18,395 nt of DNA from Phycisphaerales bacterium (GTDB lineage: Bacteria > Planctomycetota > Phycisphaerae > Phycisphaerales > SM1A02), in the NCBI GenBank assembly GCA_030748455.1, contig JASMLY010000089.1:1-18395 (forward strand), given 5' to 3'. Both the position numbers and the translations under genes were made by a program. Positions 6,030 to 13,808 of this stretch are shown here, piece after piece. How positions within the stretch are numbered: the first letter of the stretch is position 1; each line of letters begins with the position of its first letter. Below the pieces are notes generated by a model. The model saw nothing but the letters and a program-made list of their open reading frames with translations, did no database searches and had not been told where the DNA came from.

Positions 6030-6770
6030 ATGACGACGTTTGGAGTATGGGCTGGGTTGTACGTGGGAAGTGTGGTGCTGCTGATGTTTCAGCTTACGGG
6101 CCAACGAGCGAGCGTTCCTGTAACCGTAGGGAGTGTTTTTTTGGCAATGTCGGTCTATGTGTTGCATCGGTTTGCACCCGAAATCAATGCAGCAATGCAA
6201 TCAAGGCACCTGCAAGCAGTCAGAAAAAGAAGAACAATGTTATTTGTGTTTGGGCTTGTCAGCATTGTTTCCTGTGGGATGCTGTATATGGCGGAACCCT
6301 ACTTTGTGTATCTGCTCCCCATTGGCTGCATAGTGGTGACATTGTATGGCAGGAAAACTGTTGGGTATCCGATTCGGAATATGCTCTATGTAAAGCCGAT
6401 TGCAGTCGGAGTTTCAATCATTGTGTATGCGTGGTTTGTTACAAACAAAGAATGGCCACCACTTGCTGCGATCGGGCTTACATTTGTCATTTGTTCAGAT
6501 GCACTACTTTGTGATATTCCTGACATTGCATATGACAAGTTGTGTGGCTGCACAACGATCCCAGCTGTGCAACACGAACTGGTAATTTGGGCGATCGGGC
6601 TCACTGCAAATGCTGTAACAGCGGTGCTCCTCTGGCTTTTACTCGGATCTATTGTTGGGTGGCTTATGCTCATGACGCTGCCATTTTTATTTTTGTTTCG
6701 CAAATCTGCACTCCGCACACTCGTTGATCTCCGCCTTCCCTTCGTTGTGGTGCTAGCATGGACGATATGA
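6030..6770 (+). CDS. Divergent UbiA-like integral membrane protein
   Basis: Membrane protein of 246 residues with about seven or eight hydrophobic segments. The stretch from 157 to 178 contains D157, D162, D165 and D169 followed by CGCTTIP, which resembles the second Asp motif of UbiA prenyltransferases (ND-x2-D-x3-D ... G ... T-P). A conserved-looking Lys (K122, in LYVKPIAV) before the mid-chain helix also fits related UbiA-like proteins. The first Asp motif, however, is not found: the matching place reads SVYVLHRFAPEIN. It may therefore be catalytically altered or use another substrate. Start at ATG 6030; the frame is open further upstream, but only through the palindrome. It overlaps plsY by 4-13 bases. 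Assignment to UbiA is an inference from motif pattern. Confidence 0.7.
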   Translation: MTTFGVWAGLYVGSVVLLMFQLTGQRASVPVTVGSVFLAMSVYVLHRFAPEINAAMQSRHLQAVRKRRTMLFVFGLVSIVSCGMLYMAEPYFVYLLPIGCIVVTLYGRKTVGYPIRNMLYVKPIAVGVSIIVYAWFVTNKEWPPLAAIGLTFVICSDALLCDIPDIAYDKLCGCTTIPAVQHELVIWAIGLTANAVTAVLLWLLLGSIVGWLMLMTLPFLFLFRKSALRTLVDLRLPFVVVLAWTI

Positions 6771-7432
6771 CCTCAACTGGATGGATCTTGAGCATTCTCA
6801 CGACGTACTTTGTCGGCGGCGTTCCCTTTGGTGTGTTGATCGCAAAGGCAAAGGGTGTCAACATCCGTGAACAGGGTTCTAAAAATATCGGAGCAACAAA
6901 TGTTGGTCGTGTTCTTGGAAAACCTCTTGGTGTTTTTTGTTTTTTACTTGATGTGTTGAAGGGGGCACTTCCAGTTCTCATTGTGGGGATCATCGCAAAG
7001 ACGTTCGGTGCTTCACTTGAGAGTATTCCCACAACTCAATTGCTTTTGTGGATTGCAGTCGCGTTTGCCGCGTTGCTTGGGCACATGTATTCTCCCTACC
7101 TCTCCTTTGGTGGTGGAAAAGGTGTGGCAACTACATTTGGTGGAATGGTCGCGATGTGGCCATTACTCACATTCCCAGTGATTGTCGCATTTGTGACATG
7201 GCTCCTTACAGTTAAAGTAACAAAGATGATTTCTTTCGCGAGCCTCGTAGCAGCAGCAACATTGTTTCTCGCAACCTTGATCTATGTGCTTCTCGCTTCA
7301 TCACCGAGTCATGCGTGGCCACTGTTACTAGCGACGTTGTTGATCGCTTCGATGGTTTTTTGGAAACACCGCTCGAACATTGGTAGGATCATTCGTCATG
7401 AAGAACCGAAAATTGGATCTGGTACAAAATGA
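6758..7432 (+). CDS. plsY: Glycerol-3-phosphate acyltransferase PlsY
   Basis: Membrane enzyme that transfers an acyl group from acyl-phosphate to glycerol 3-phosphate, the first step of phospholipid synthesis in most bacteria. All three conserved loops are seen in 224 residues: GSKNIGATNVGRVLG at 40-54, GHMYSPYLSFGGGKGVAT at 108-125, and KHRSNIGRI near 203-211, with hydrophobic helices between. Two starts are possible: ATG 6758 (used here) or ATG 6767, which would overlap the upstream stop as ATGA and give 221 residues. No Shine-Dalgarno helps to decide. It lies in an overlapping cluster with the UbiA-like gene and the 71-residue gene, which it overlaps by ATGA. Length is slightly above the usual 200-215. 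Confidence 0.95.
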   Translation: MDDMTSTGWILSILTTYFVGGVPFGVLIAKAKGVNIREQGSKNIGATNVGRVLGKPLGVFCFLLDVLKGALPVLIVGIIAKTFGASLESIPTTQLLLWIAVAFAALLGHMYSPYLSFGGGKGVATTFGGMVAMWPLLTFPVIVAFVTWLLTVKVTKMISFASLVAAATLFLATLIYVLLASSPSHAWPLLLATLLIASMVFWKHRSNIGRIIRHEEPKIGSGTK

Positions 7433-7644
7433 CCATCTATTGTGATGATGATGCGTTACCAGATGTTCTCGCAAGAGATGATTGGGTTGTCAGTGAACAA
7501 TTCGACCGCATTACAATCGGAATAGATGCAGGATGCAAAACTGCATACATTGGCAACTATACAAAGGAAATCAACCCATCTTTCTATGCGCCATCTGTTG
7601 CGTGTGCAGAACAATGTATCGCAGCGTTTGGCGAACTTCGTTAA
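7429..7644 (+). CDS. Small hypothetical protein (71 aa) downstream of plsY
   Basis: I do not recognise a family. It is soluble-looking and acidic at the N-terminus (IYCDDDALPDVLARDDWV), with a central beta-like segment (DRITIGIDAG) and three further Cys residues that form no metal motif. Support for reality is the ATGA overlap with plsY (7429-7432), which suggests coupled translation, and the compact fit against the pfkA stop codon: the two TAA codons overlap within TTAA at 7641-7644. Function unknown. Confidence 0.6.
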   Translation: MTIYCDDDALPDVLARDDWVVSEQFDRITIGIDAGCKTAYIGNYTKEINPSFYAPSVACAEQCIAAFGELR

Positions 7645-8741
7645 TCACCAAAACACGTTCGTACAGCTTTTGCCGCCTTGATGAATCGATGGTCGCGGGG
7701 GACAAGTCTCTGTTTGTTGGCAACGGAAAGAATATCTCGAGTCGTGATGTGCCCATTTTCAAGACCGACCATTACATTACGCCCGCCACTAGCAGCGAGC
7801 TCAATAGCTGCGGTGGCAAAAGTAGTTGCAAGAACGCGATCGGATGCAGCAGGCTCTCCACCGCGTTGGATGTGTCCAAGTGTTGTAGTTCGCGACTCAA
7901 TGCCCGTTCGTTCTTCAATTGTCTTTGCAACAAAAGAACCAATGCCACCGAGATGAATTGGGTCAGCTCTGGTGGGGTCAATTTTTTCAACGATGACATC
8001 ACCATGCAACGGTTTTGCGCCCTCGGCGCATGCGATTATTGAAAAGCCACTTTTTCCTTTGCGGCGTTCGTCAACAAAGTCGCAAACTTGTTGAAGGTCG
8101 AAAGGAATCTCAGGAATCAAAATGACATCTGCTCCCGAAGCAAGACCGCTAGAAAGACTCAGCCAGCCGGAGTTTCTTCCCATCAATTCGCAAACCATAA
8201 CGCGGTGATGGCTGTTACCAGTTGAATGCAATCGATCAAGCGCCATCGTTCCAATCCGAGCAGCGGTCGTGAAACCAATAGTAAGTTCAGTCCCAACAAT
8301 GTCATTGTCAATTGTCTTGGGAACCCCAACGCATGGAAACCCCGCTTCGATCAACGGTTTTGTACACGTAAACGTCCCATCACCTCCCACAACAAATAGA
8401 AGGTCGATTTTGTTTTCTTCTAACGTTCTCATGCACCGATCTATCGCGTCTGTAAAGATCGGTTCTCCCGATTCGTCCATCCCCTCAAGGTACCGATCTG
8501 GGCTGACGCGATTGTTCGTTCCAAGAATTGTTCCACCCCTCGTCAATATTCCAGAGAGTTCGTCAAGCCCCAACGGCGTTACCCTGTTTTCGACGAGACC
8601 TTTGTACCCATCCCGAATCCCAACAATATCCCAATTGTGTTGATACATCCCACTTTTTCCTAGCCCCCGAATTGCAGCGTTGAGACCAGGGCAATCGCCA
8701 CCACCAGTGAGAATTCCAATTCGTTGAATACTTTCTGTCAT
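7641..8741 (-). CDS. pfkA: 6-phosphofructokinase (group with G-D-G and PKTIDND)
   Basis: Phosphorylates fructose 6-phosphate to the 1,6-bisphosphate in glycolysis. The 366 residues carry TGGGDCPGLNA at 12-22, VGGDGT at 118-123, PKTIDNDIVGTE at 141-152 with catalytic D145, and MGRNSGW downstream. Residues equivalent to E. coli 104 and 124 are Gly122 and Lys142. Known family rule: Gly at 104 favours ATP and Asp favours pyrophosphate, while Lys at 124 is common to the actinobacterial-type and PPi clades, so ATP use is predicted for a Streptomyces-like enzyme. The start at 8741 fits the family and has GAGAGG 8 nt upstream. It diverges from lysS (57 bp) and converges on the 71-residue gene with overlapping stops. 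No terminator is visible. Confidence 0.95.
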   Translation of the reverse strand: MTESIQRIGILTGGGDCPGLNAAIRGLGKSGMYQHNWDIVGIRDGYKGLVENRVTPLGLDELSGILTRGGTILGTNNRVSPDRYLEGMDESGEPIFTDAIDRCMRTLEENKIDLLFVVGGDGTFTCTKPLIEAGFPCVGVPKTIDNDIVGTELTIGFTTAARIGTMALDRLHSTGNSHHRVMVCELMGRNSGWLSLSSGLASGADVILIPEIPFDLQQVCDFVDERRKGKSGFSIIACAEGAKPLHGDVIVEKIDPTRADPIHLGGIGSFVAKTIEERTGIESRTTTLGHIQRGGEPAASDRVLATTFATAAIELAASGGRNVMVGLENGHITTRDILSVANKQRLVPRDHRFIKAAKAVRTCFGD

Positions 8742-8777
8742 ATTTATGGCCTCTCGTTTTCGCGAGTTGATCCGATC

Positions 8778-8797
8778 GAAGGTACCATCCTACCTTC
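8778..8797. promoter_or_regulatory. 7-bp inverted repeat in the pfkA-lysS divergent gap
   Basis: gaaggta (8778-8784) and taccttc (8791-8797) form a perfect inverted repeat with a 6-nt spacer, ending 1 nt before the lysS ATG. It contains TACCAT on the plus strand (8783-8788, 10 nt before the lysS ATG) and TAGGAT on the minus strand (8792-8787), possible -10 hexamers of the two divergent genes. It may be an operator or a coincidence of overlapping promoters. Confidence 0.35.
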
Positions 8798-8798
8798 T

Positions 8799-10334
8799 AT
8801 GACAGATCAAAAAGTACAACAACAGGACGAATCTCAACTCGTTGCAGCAAGGCGAGCCAAAATGAGCCGATGGATCGACGATCTCGGTGTGTATCCTTGG
8901 GGACATCGTGAAGACGGACTCACGTCACTTGCTGAAGCAAAGGCGATGTTTGACCAAGGAGCGCATGATGCCCAAAAAGAGGATGGAGCCGAGGATACAC
9001 GACCACGAGTCAAAGTTGCTGGCCGATGTATTCAACATCGAGCGATGGGTAAATTAACCTTTCTTGTCCTTCGTGATGACACGGGAGATTTACAAATTAG
9101 TTGTTCCAAATCAGCGCTACCAGAAGAACAATTCAAAATTGCAAAAAAATTAGATTACGGAGACATCGTTGTAGCAGAGGGCGCTGTGGGTGCGACCCAA
9201 AAGGGCGAAATCTGCGTTTGGGCTGACCGTTTTGAACTTGCATGCAAATCTCTCGTGCCACCACCAGAAAAATTTCACGGGTTGAGTGACGCTGAGTTGC
9301 GATATCGGCAACGGTACATGGATATGTATGCAAACCCAGAAACGATTGAAACATTTAAGATGCGTTCGAACATTGTTTCTGCAATCAGGTCCTTTATGGA
9401 CGAACAACACTATCTTGAAGTAGAAACACCAATGATGCAGCCACTCGCTGGCGGGGCAGCAGCGAGACCATTTCAAACGCATCACAACGCGCTTGATGTT
9501 CCTTTGTATTTGCGAATTGCTCCAGAGTTATATTTAAAACGATTACTTGTTGGCGGTATGCGACGTGTGTATGAAATCAATCGAAACTTTAGGAACGAAG
9601 GCGTGTCGCGACGACACAATCCTGAGTTTACGATGCTCGAAGCGTATCAAGCGTTTGGTGATTGTGAAACGATGTTGACTCTCACAGAAGAAATGGTTCG
9701 AACTGCTGCCAACGTTGTGGGAGATCGAGCAGCGATCTCGTTTGGGGAACAAGTCATTGATTACGCCAAACCGTTTGATCGAATTTCGTATGGCGACCTT
9801 TTTGAAAAGGCACTTGGATTTGCAATGACAGATGAAAACGCTGTACGCACAAAAGCGGCTGCGTTGCATATCAACAATGCAGAATCACGGGATCATTGGC
9901 TCCTTGTTGGTGACATCTTTGAAGAAGTAGCAGAAGGCACAATTGACCGGGCGAGGCCTACATTTGTAACTGATTTTCCAAGTGCAATTTCTCCACTGAC
10001 TCGTCCCCATGAGGACGATGAAACGGTATCTCACCGATGGGAGTTATTCATTGCTGGAATGGAGATTGCTAACGCATACACAGAGCTGAATGATCCAGAT
10101 TTGCAGTTGCAAAGATTTACTGAACAACTTGAGGGGGAAGATGAAGAAGGTGCTGCATTTAGAACCCTTGATGAAGATTTTATTCACGCATTGCGTGTAG
10201 GCATGCCACCGGCGGGAGGGCTTGGTTTAGGTATTGATCGACTTGTCATGTTGTTGACAGGGAACGAGTCGATTAGAGATGTAATTTTGTTCCCACTCAT
10301 GCGATCACAGGAGGCAGATTCAAATGATGCATAA
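8799..10334 (+). CDS. lysS: Lysyl-tRNA synthetase, class II
   Basis: Charges tRNA-Lys with lysine. The 511 residues have the expected order: a short N-terminal helix, an OB-fold anticodon domain at about 70-150 (VKVAGRCIQHRAMGKLTF), then the class II core. Motif 1 is around ETPMMQPLAGGAAARPF (209-225), motif 2 is RVYEINRNFRNEG (256-268), and motif 3 runs from GLGLGIDRLVMLLTGN to the RDVILFP end (474-499). The start is ATG 8799 (MTDQKVQQ); the frame continues upstream to a TTG at 8724, but those 25 residues would overlap pfkA and do not fit the family. No Shine-Dalgarno. Its stop overlaps the start of the transglutaminase-like gene by 11 bases. Confidence 0.97.
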   Translation: MTDQKVQQQDESQLVAARRAKMSRWIDDLGVYPWGHREDGLTSLAEAKAMFDQGAHDAQKEDGAEDTRPRVKVAGRCIQHRAMGKLTFLVLRDDTGDLQISCSKSALPEEQFKIAKKLDYGDIVVAEGAVGATQKGEICVWADRFELACKSLVPPPEKFHGLSDAELRYRQRYMDMYANPETIETFKMRSNIVSAIRSFMDEQHYLEVETPMMQPLAGGAAARPFQTHHNALDVPLYLRIAPELYLKRLLVGGMRRVYEINRNFRNEGVSRRHNPEFTMLEAYQAFGDCETMLTLTEEMVRTAANVVGDRAAISFGEQVIDYAKPFDRISYGDLFEKALGFAMTDENAVRTKAAALHINNAESRDHWLLVGDIFEEVAEGTIDRARPTFVTDFPSAISPLTRPHEDDETVSHRWELFIAGMEIANAYTELNDPDLQLQRFTEQLEGEDEEGAAFRTLDEDFIHALRVGMPPAGGLGLGIDRLVMLLTGNESIRDVILFPLMRSQEADSNDA

Positions 10335-11802
10335 AGCGATACTCTTTGTTCTAACACTCACCGTCGTTTCGTTTGCAGATTGGCAAACAATAGAGGACGA
10401 TTGGTACGGGCTGACAATTTCAGGCGCAAAATCTGGTTGGTTGCATGCTACAGTTGAGGAGGACGATGATCAATTTCGCACTACTTCGACTCAAGAGTTA
10501 CAACTCTCTCGTGGGGGGATGGTTATTGAAGTCAAAGTCGTTTCAGAGTTTGTTGAAACCAAAGATGGATCACCAGTTTCAGTACGCACATCTCAAGAAG
10601 CGATGGGTCAAACGAGTGAATCAACATGGACATTTACAGATTCAGAAATTGAAATAACATCGGTCGCAGGTGGTGTTCCAATTACAAAGAGGGTCCCAGT
10701 ACCAGAAGGAAATTGGATGACACCTCGGACGATTGATCGCTATTTCAAGGAACAATTGAAGCGAGGTGCAGCTGCGGTTACCTATCAAACCCTTTCTCCT
10801 GAAATGGGTACTGAGATTGTTACAGTCGTACTCACAAAACTAAGTGAAGAAGACGGATCAGTGATGGGTGAAACGCTACGCCTGTCAAAATGGAAGTCTG
10901 AAAACGATGTCCTCCCTGTCGTGGGCACCGATATGTATGATGAAAATGGAAGAAAGATAGAGTCAGTGATCAACGCAGGTTTCGGAGAGATGAAAAATAC
11001 GCTGACAACCAAAAAAGCAGCGCAATCTCCTGTAGGCGAGATTCCCGAGATGATGGTGTCACAGTTTATTGAACCAAGCAGCGCTATCCCAAGCGACCCA
11101 TCTCCACAACGGATCTCGATGATTGCTCGTTCGAAAGATGGTGTAGCAGTTTCTTTGCCAACGTGTGGATATCAAGTAACCTCACAAAATGCAGACGGAT
11201 CTAGCAACGTAGTTGTTGATCTCTCAAAAGCAAATCCAGCGTTGGCCGAAGAAGTGAATAATCCAAAGTACATGGAATCGACAGCACTGTGTGATGCAAG
11301 TGATGCAGAAGTCATTGCATTAACGCAGAGGGCACTGAAAGACCTGCCTGCTACTGCGAGCAAAGGAGATATTGCAGAAACGTTGCGTGCATTTACTTAC
11401 AGGTTTATTACAAACAAAGGATTTGGTAATGCGTTTGCTTCAGCATCTCAAGTGGCAAGAGATCCATCGGGTGATTGCTCAGAGCATGGCGTTTTACTTT
11501 GCGCGCTCCTTCGGGCAGCTCAAATCCCTTCGAGGGGAGTCATGGGCATTGTGTATATAGCTCCTGATGTTGCAGATTTTGGACATCCAAACGGTGTCTT
11601 TGGCTGGCACTTCTGGTCACAAGCTCAAATTGATGGCAAGTGGATTGATCTCGACGCAACAATGCCAAATGCTTACACCGTTGGTCATGTTGCCTCTGCG
11701 ACATCCCCGCTTCAAGCGGAAAGTGTCAATGCTGACATGGCGTCGATTATGGCATTGCTTGGGAATACTGAGATCGATATTGTAGAAATCGACGGTAAAT
11801 AA
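10324..11802 (+). CDS. Secreted transglutaminase-like (cysteine protease fold) protein
   Basis: Exported protein of 492 residues with an N-terminal signal peptide (MMHKAILFVLTLTVVSFADW). A long beta-rich region of unknown role (about 20-330) is followed by a transglutaminase-like domain. Its triad is visible as Cys385 in GDCSEH, His429 in GWHFW, and Asp444 in WIDLDAT, in family order and spacing. Such domains act as peptidases, amidases or cross-linkers; the substrate cannot be told. The start at 10324 is supported by AGGAGG 9 nt upstream, located inside the end of lysS; a second ATG follows directly. It is 3 bp ahead of nnrD, so it sits in a lysS-nnrD cluster without an obvious metabolic link. 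Confidence 0.85.
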   Translation: MMHKAILFVLTLTVVSFADWQTIEDDWYGLTISGAKSGWLHATVEEDDDQFRTTSTQELQLSRGGMVIEVKVVSEFVETKDGSPVSVRTSQEAMGQTSESTWTFTDSEIEITSVAGGVPITKRVPVPEGNWMTPRTIDRYFKEQLKRGAAAVTYQTLSPEMGTEIVTVVLTKLSEEDGSVMGETLRLSKWKSENDVLPVVGTDMYDENGRKIESVINAGFGEMKNTLTTKKAAQSPVGEIPEMMVSQFIEPSSAIPSDPSPQRISMIARSKDGVAVSLPTCGYQVTSQNADGSSNVVVDLSKANPALAEEVNNPKYMESTALCDASDAEVIALTQRALKDLPATASKGDIAETLRAFTYRFITNKGFGNAFASASQVARDPSGDCSEHGVLLCALLRAAQIPSRGVMGIVYIAPDVADFGHPNGVFGWHFWSQAQIDGKWIDLDATMPNAYTVGHVASATSPLQAESVNADMASIMALLGNTEIDIVEIDGK

Positions 11803-11805
11803 GTA

Positions 11806-12696
11806 ATGTCAGATTCATTCAAACTTCCAAACAGGTCGCCAGAAGGACACAAGGGTACGTTTGGAAGTGTGTGTGTCATTGGTGGCCAACGAAGTGAAGA
11901 GGGCGTCGTTATGCTTGGCGCACCAACGCTTGCAGCCAACGCTGCTATGCGAAGTGGGTGTGGGCGGTGCATGCTTGCGATGCCTCAACCACTCCTCGCT
12001 CAAGCAATGACGCTCGTCCCAACTGCGACTGGCATTGAGTTACCAGTGGACGAAGTTGGAAGGTTGATGAGCAGCGCTGCGATTGAAGCGATCGATCGAC
12101 AAGCTTCAGGGTGCCGATGTCTTGTTGTTGGTCCAGGATTTGGAAGTGATTGGCCACAACAACAAATTGTTGCGACATTGCTCGCTCGAGATGATCGCCC
12201 CATTGTGTTAGATGCAGATGGACTCAATGCGTTCTCAGCACTTGAATCAGGTCACTTAGAACTTCAAGCTCCAACAATTATGACCCCACATGTTGGAGAA
12301 TACAAACGACTTGCTCAATCATTTGACTTAGATCCTTCAACAAACGATTTGGGTGCTGCTGCTGAATCTCTTGCACGAACATTAGGGTGTATCGTGGTTT
12401 TGAAAAGCTCAAGCACTGTGATTACCGATGGCGTCCATACGGTTGAAGAAACGGGGGGGAGTGTTGTATTGGCAACGGGAGGTACAGGAGATGTTCTATC
12501 TGGAATTATTGCGGGTGTTGTCTCGAGCTTTGGTGTTGATTGTGCAACCCATCTGTTGGAAGCCGCAGTCCTAGGCGTACGCATTCACGCAGTTGCAGGG
12601 GAACGATTCGCTCGCACATCAGGGACAACGGGCATGCTCGCCACAGATCTACTTCGAGAAGTTCCACCGGCAATATCGCAACTAAGAGAAGTTTGA
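11806..12696 (+). CDS. nnrD: ADP-dependent (S)-NAD(P)H-hydrate dehydratase
   Basis: Repairs damaged NADH/NADPH hydrate using ADP. The ribokinase-like fold is recognised in 296 residues: GHKGTFGSVCVIGG at 14-27, GPGFG at 109-113, LDADGLN at 135-141, TPHVGE at 160-165, and the nucleotide-binding catalytic block GGTGDVLSG at 225-233 with the probable base Asp229. The protein is the stand-alone dehydratase: the NnrE epimerase domain, fused in front in many bacteria, is absent and no epimerase gene is seen nearby. The ATG at 11806 lies 3 bp after the stop of the transglutaminase-like gene with only a weak Shine-Dalgarno, suggesting coupled translation. Confidence 0.93.
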   Translation: MSDSFKLPNRSPEGHKGTFGSVCVIGGQRSEEGVVMLGAPTLAANAAMRSGCGRCMLAMPQPLLAQAMTLVPTATGIELPVDEVGRLMSSAAIEAIDRQASGCRCLVVGPGFGSDWPQQQIVATLLARDDRPIVLDADGLNAFSALESGHLELQAPTIMTPHVGEYKRLAQSFDLDPSTNDLGAAAESLARTLGCIVVLKSSSTVITDGVHTVEETGGSVVLATGGTGDVLSGIIAGVVSSFGVDCATHLLEAAVLGVRIHAVAGERFARTSGTTGMLATDLLREVPPAISQLREV

Positions 12697-12712
12697 TTTT
12701 TTACAGTTGGAG

Positions 12713-12718
12713 TACACT
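12713..12718 (+). promoter_or_regulatory. -10-like hexamer before the YhaM-like gene
   Basis: TACACT ends 6 nt before ATG 12725, in the 28-bp gap after nnrD. A possible TTGATT (12693-12698) is only 14 bp upstream, too close for a standard -35. GGAG at 12708-12711 is 13 nt from the ATG, too far for a good ribosome site, so a leaderless start is the simpler reading. Confidence 0.4.
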
Positions 12719-12724
12719 ACTGCA

Positions 12725-13711
12725 ATGGGCACAAAAGTATGTGATATGACAGGTCAAGGTTTTGTTCACGGCGTCTATGCGTTAGTGAATCCACAAGTTG
12801 GAACAACGCGCAATGGAGACCCTTTTCTGAAGTGTTTGCTTCGTGATGCAACCGGCGAGGCGATTGGGAGGCTTTGGCGATTTGACACTTCGACAATGCC
12901 TGACATTACTGAAACAGGTTTTGTCAATATCGAAGGTGAACAGGAACTGTACCAAGAGAAATTGCAAATAAAGATCAGAGAAATTTGGTCACATGAACCT
13001 ACAACTGATGAACTTGCGAATCTTCTTCCAAGCAGCGATAAAAACATAGATGAAATGTTCGTTGAACTGACAGCACTACTGCAATCGCTTACACATCCTG
13101 CAGCGAAAGCAATTGCAGAAGCGTATCTTGATGACACCGAACTTATGGGCAGTTTGCGAGTCGCTCCCGCTGCGATGCAAATTCACCACGCTTGGATTGG
13201 TGGTTTACTTGAACACACGTTGCAATTGATGAAGTTAGCAGACGCAATGCTTCCAAATTACCCAAGGTTAAATCGTGACATCATTTTACTTGGGCTATTT
13301 GTTCACGACCTTGCAAAGACAGAAGAATTGCGATGGGATCGTGGTTTTGAATATACGCGTGAGGGAAACTTGATCGGGCACATTGCACGTGGTGCGATGT
13401 GGTTAGAAGAAAAAGCAAAAGTCGCAGAAGAAAAACTTGGAACGGGGCTCCCAAGTGGCTTCCTTACAGTGTTGCAACACATTGTTCTGAGCCACCATGG
13501 GCAATTGGAACACGGTGCAGCGAAGCTACCATCCACCCCAGAGGCTATCTTCGTATCTCAACTTGACAACCTCGATGCACACACGCAAACTGCATTGGAT
13601 GTAACACGTCCAACGCAGGGATCAATCGCTGGAAATGAATCCTTTACAGAGCGAATTTGGTCATTGAACACAAAGATGTACCGAAAAGACCCTCTTTCTA
13701 GCGAGAACTGA
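12725..13711 (+). CDS. YhaM-like OB-fold/HD-domain 3'-5' exoribonuclease
   Basis: The 328 residues combine an N-terminal OB-fold nucleic-acid-binding domain (about 10-90) with an HD phosphohydrolase domain. HD marks are HH at 154-155 and GGLLEHT at 159-165, the doublet HD at 194-195 in LFVHDLAKTEEL, GHI at 218-220, LSHHG, and the acidic end block QLDNLDA. This order matches YhaM/Cbf1 of Firmicutes, metal-dependent exoribonucleases that degrade RNA from the 3' end. The start is ambiguous: a TTG at 12707, ATG 12725 (chosen because TACACT lies 6 nt before it) or ATG 12746. It follows nnrD by 28 bp. Family assignment is confident; substrate is inferred. Confidence 0.85.
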   Translation: MGTKVCDMTGQGFVHGVYALVNPQVGTTRNGDPFLKCLLRDATGEAIGRLWRFDTSTMPDITETGFVNIEGEQELYQEKLQIKIREIWSHEPTTDELANLLPSSDKNIDEMFVELTALLQSLTHPAAKAIAEAYLDDTELMGSLRVAPAAMQIHHAWIGGLLEHTLQLMKLADAMLPNYPRLNRDIILLGLFVHDLAKTEELRWDRGFEYTREGNLIGHIARGAMWLEEKAKVAEEKLGTGLPSGFLTVLQHIVLSHHGQLEHGAAKLPSTPEAIFVSQLDNLDAHTQTALDVTRPTQGSIAGNESFTERIWSLNTKMYRKDPLSSEN

Positions 13712-13746
13712 TGATTTTTTAAATTTACGGAACTTTTGTTTGGTGT

Positions 13747-13775
13747 TTCCGAACATGTGTAGTACCCTTTAAGAT
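13747..13775 (+). promoter_or_regulatory. Possible promoter of the first secreted protease
   Basis: TAAGAT at 13770-13775 with TTCCGA at 13747-13752 and a 17-bp spacer gives a weak -35/-10 pair. The resulting leader of about 26 nt would carry the GGAG ribosome site at 13799-13802. The -35 match is poor. Confidence 0.3.
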
Positions 13776-13808
13776 CAACGAGGCCGCACCGCACTATTGG
13801 AGACACAC

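Noticed and set aside
5952..6200. 83-codon N-terminal extension of purB
   Set aside because: Reads through the palindrome and overlaps the UbiA-like gene; the family N-terminus and TACAAT hexamer both point to ATG 5951.
5828..6514. 228-residue plus-strand frame across the purB/UbiA-like gap
   Set aside because: Crosses the long palindrome and both divergent genes out of frame; composition is Cys/His/Trp-rich and not protein-like.
8724..8798. TTG-started extension of lysS
   Set aside because: Overlaps pfkA, includes the inverted repeat, and has no homology to LysS N-termini.
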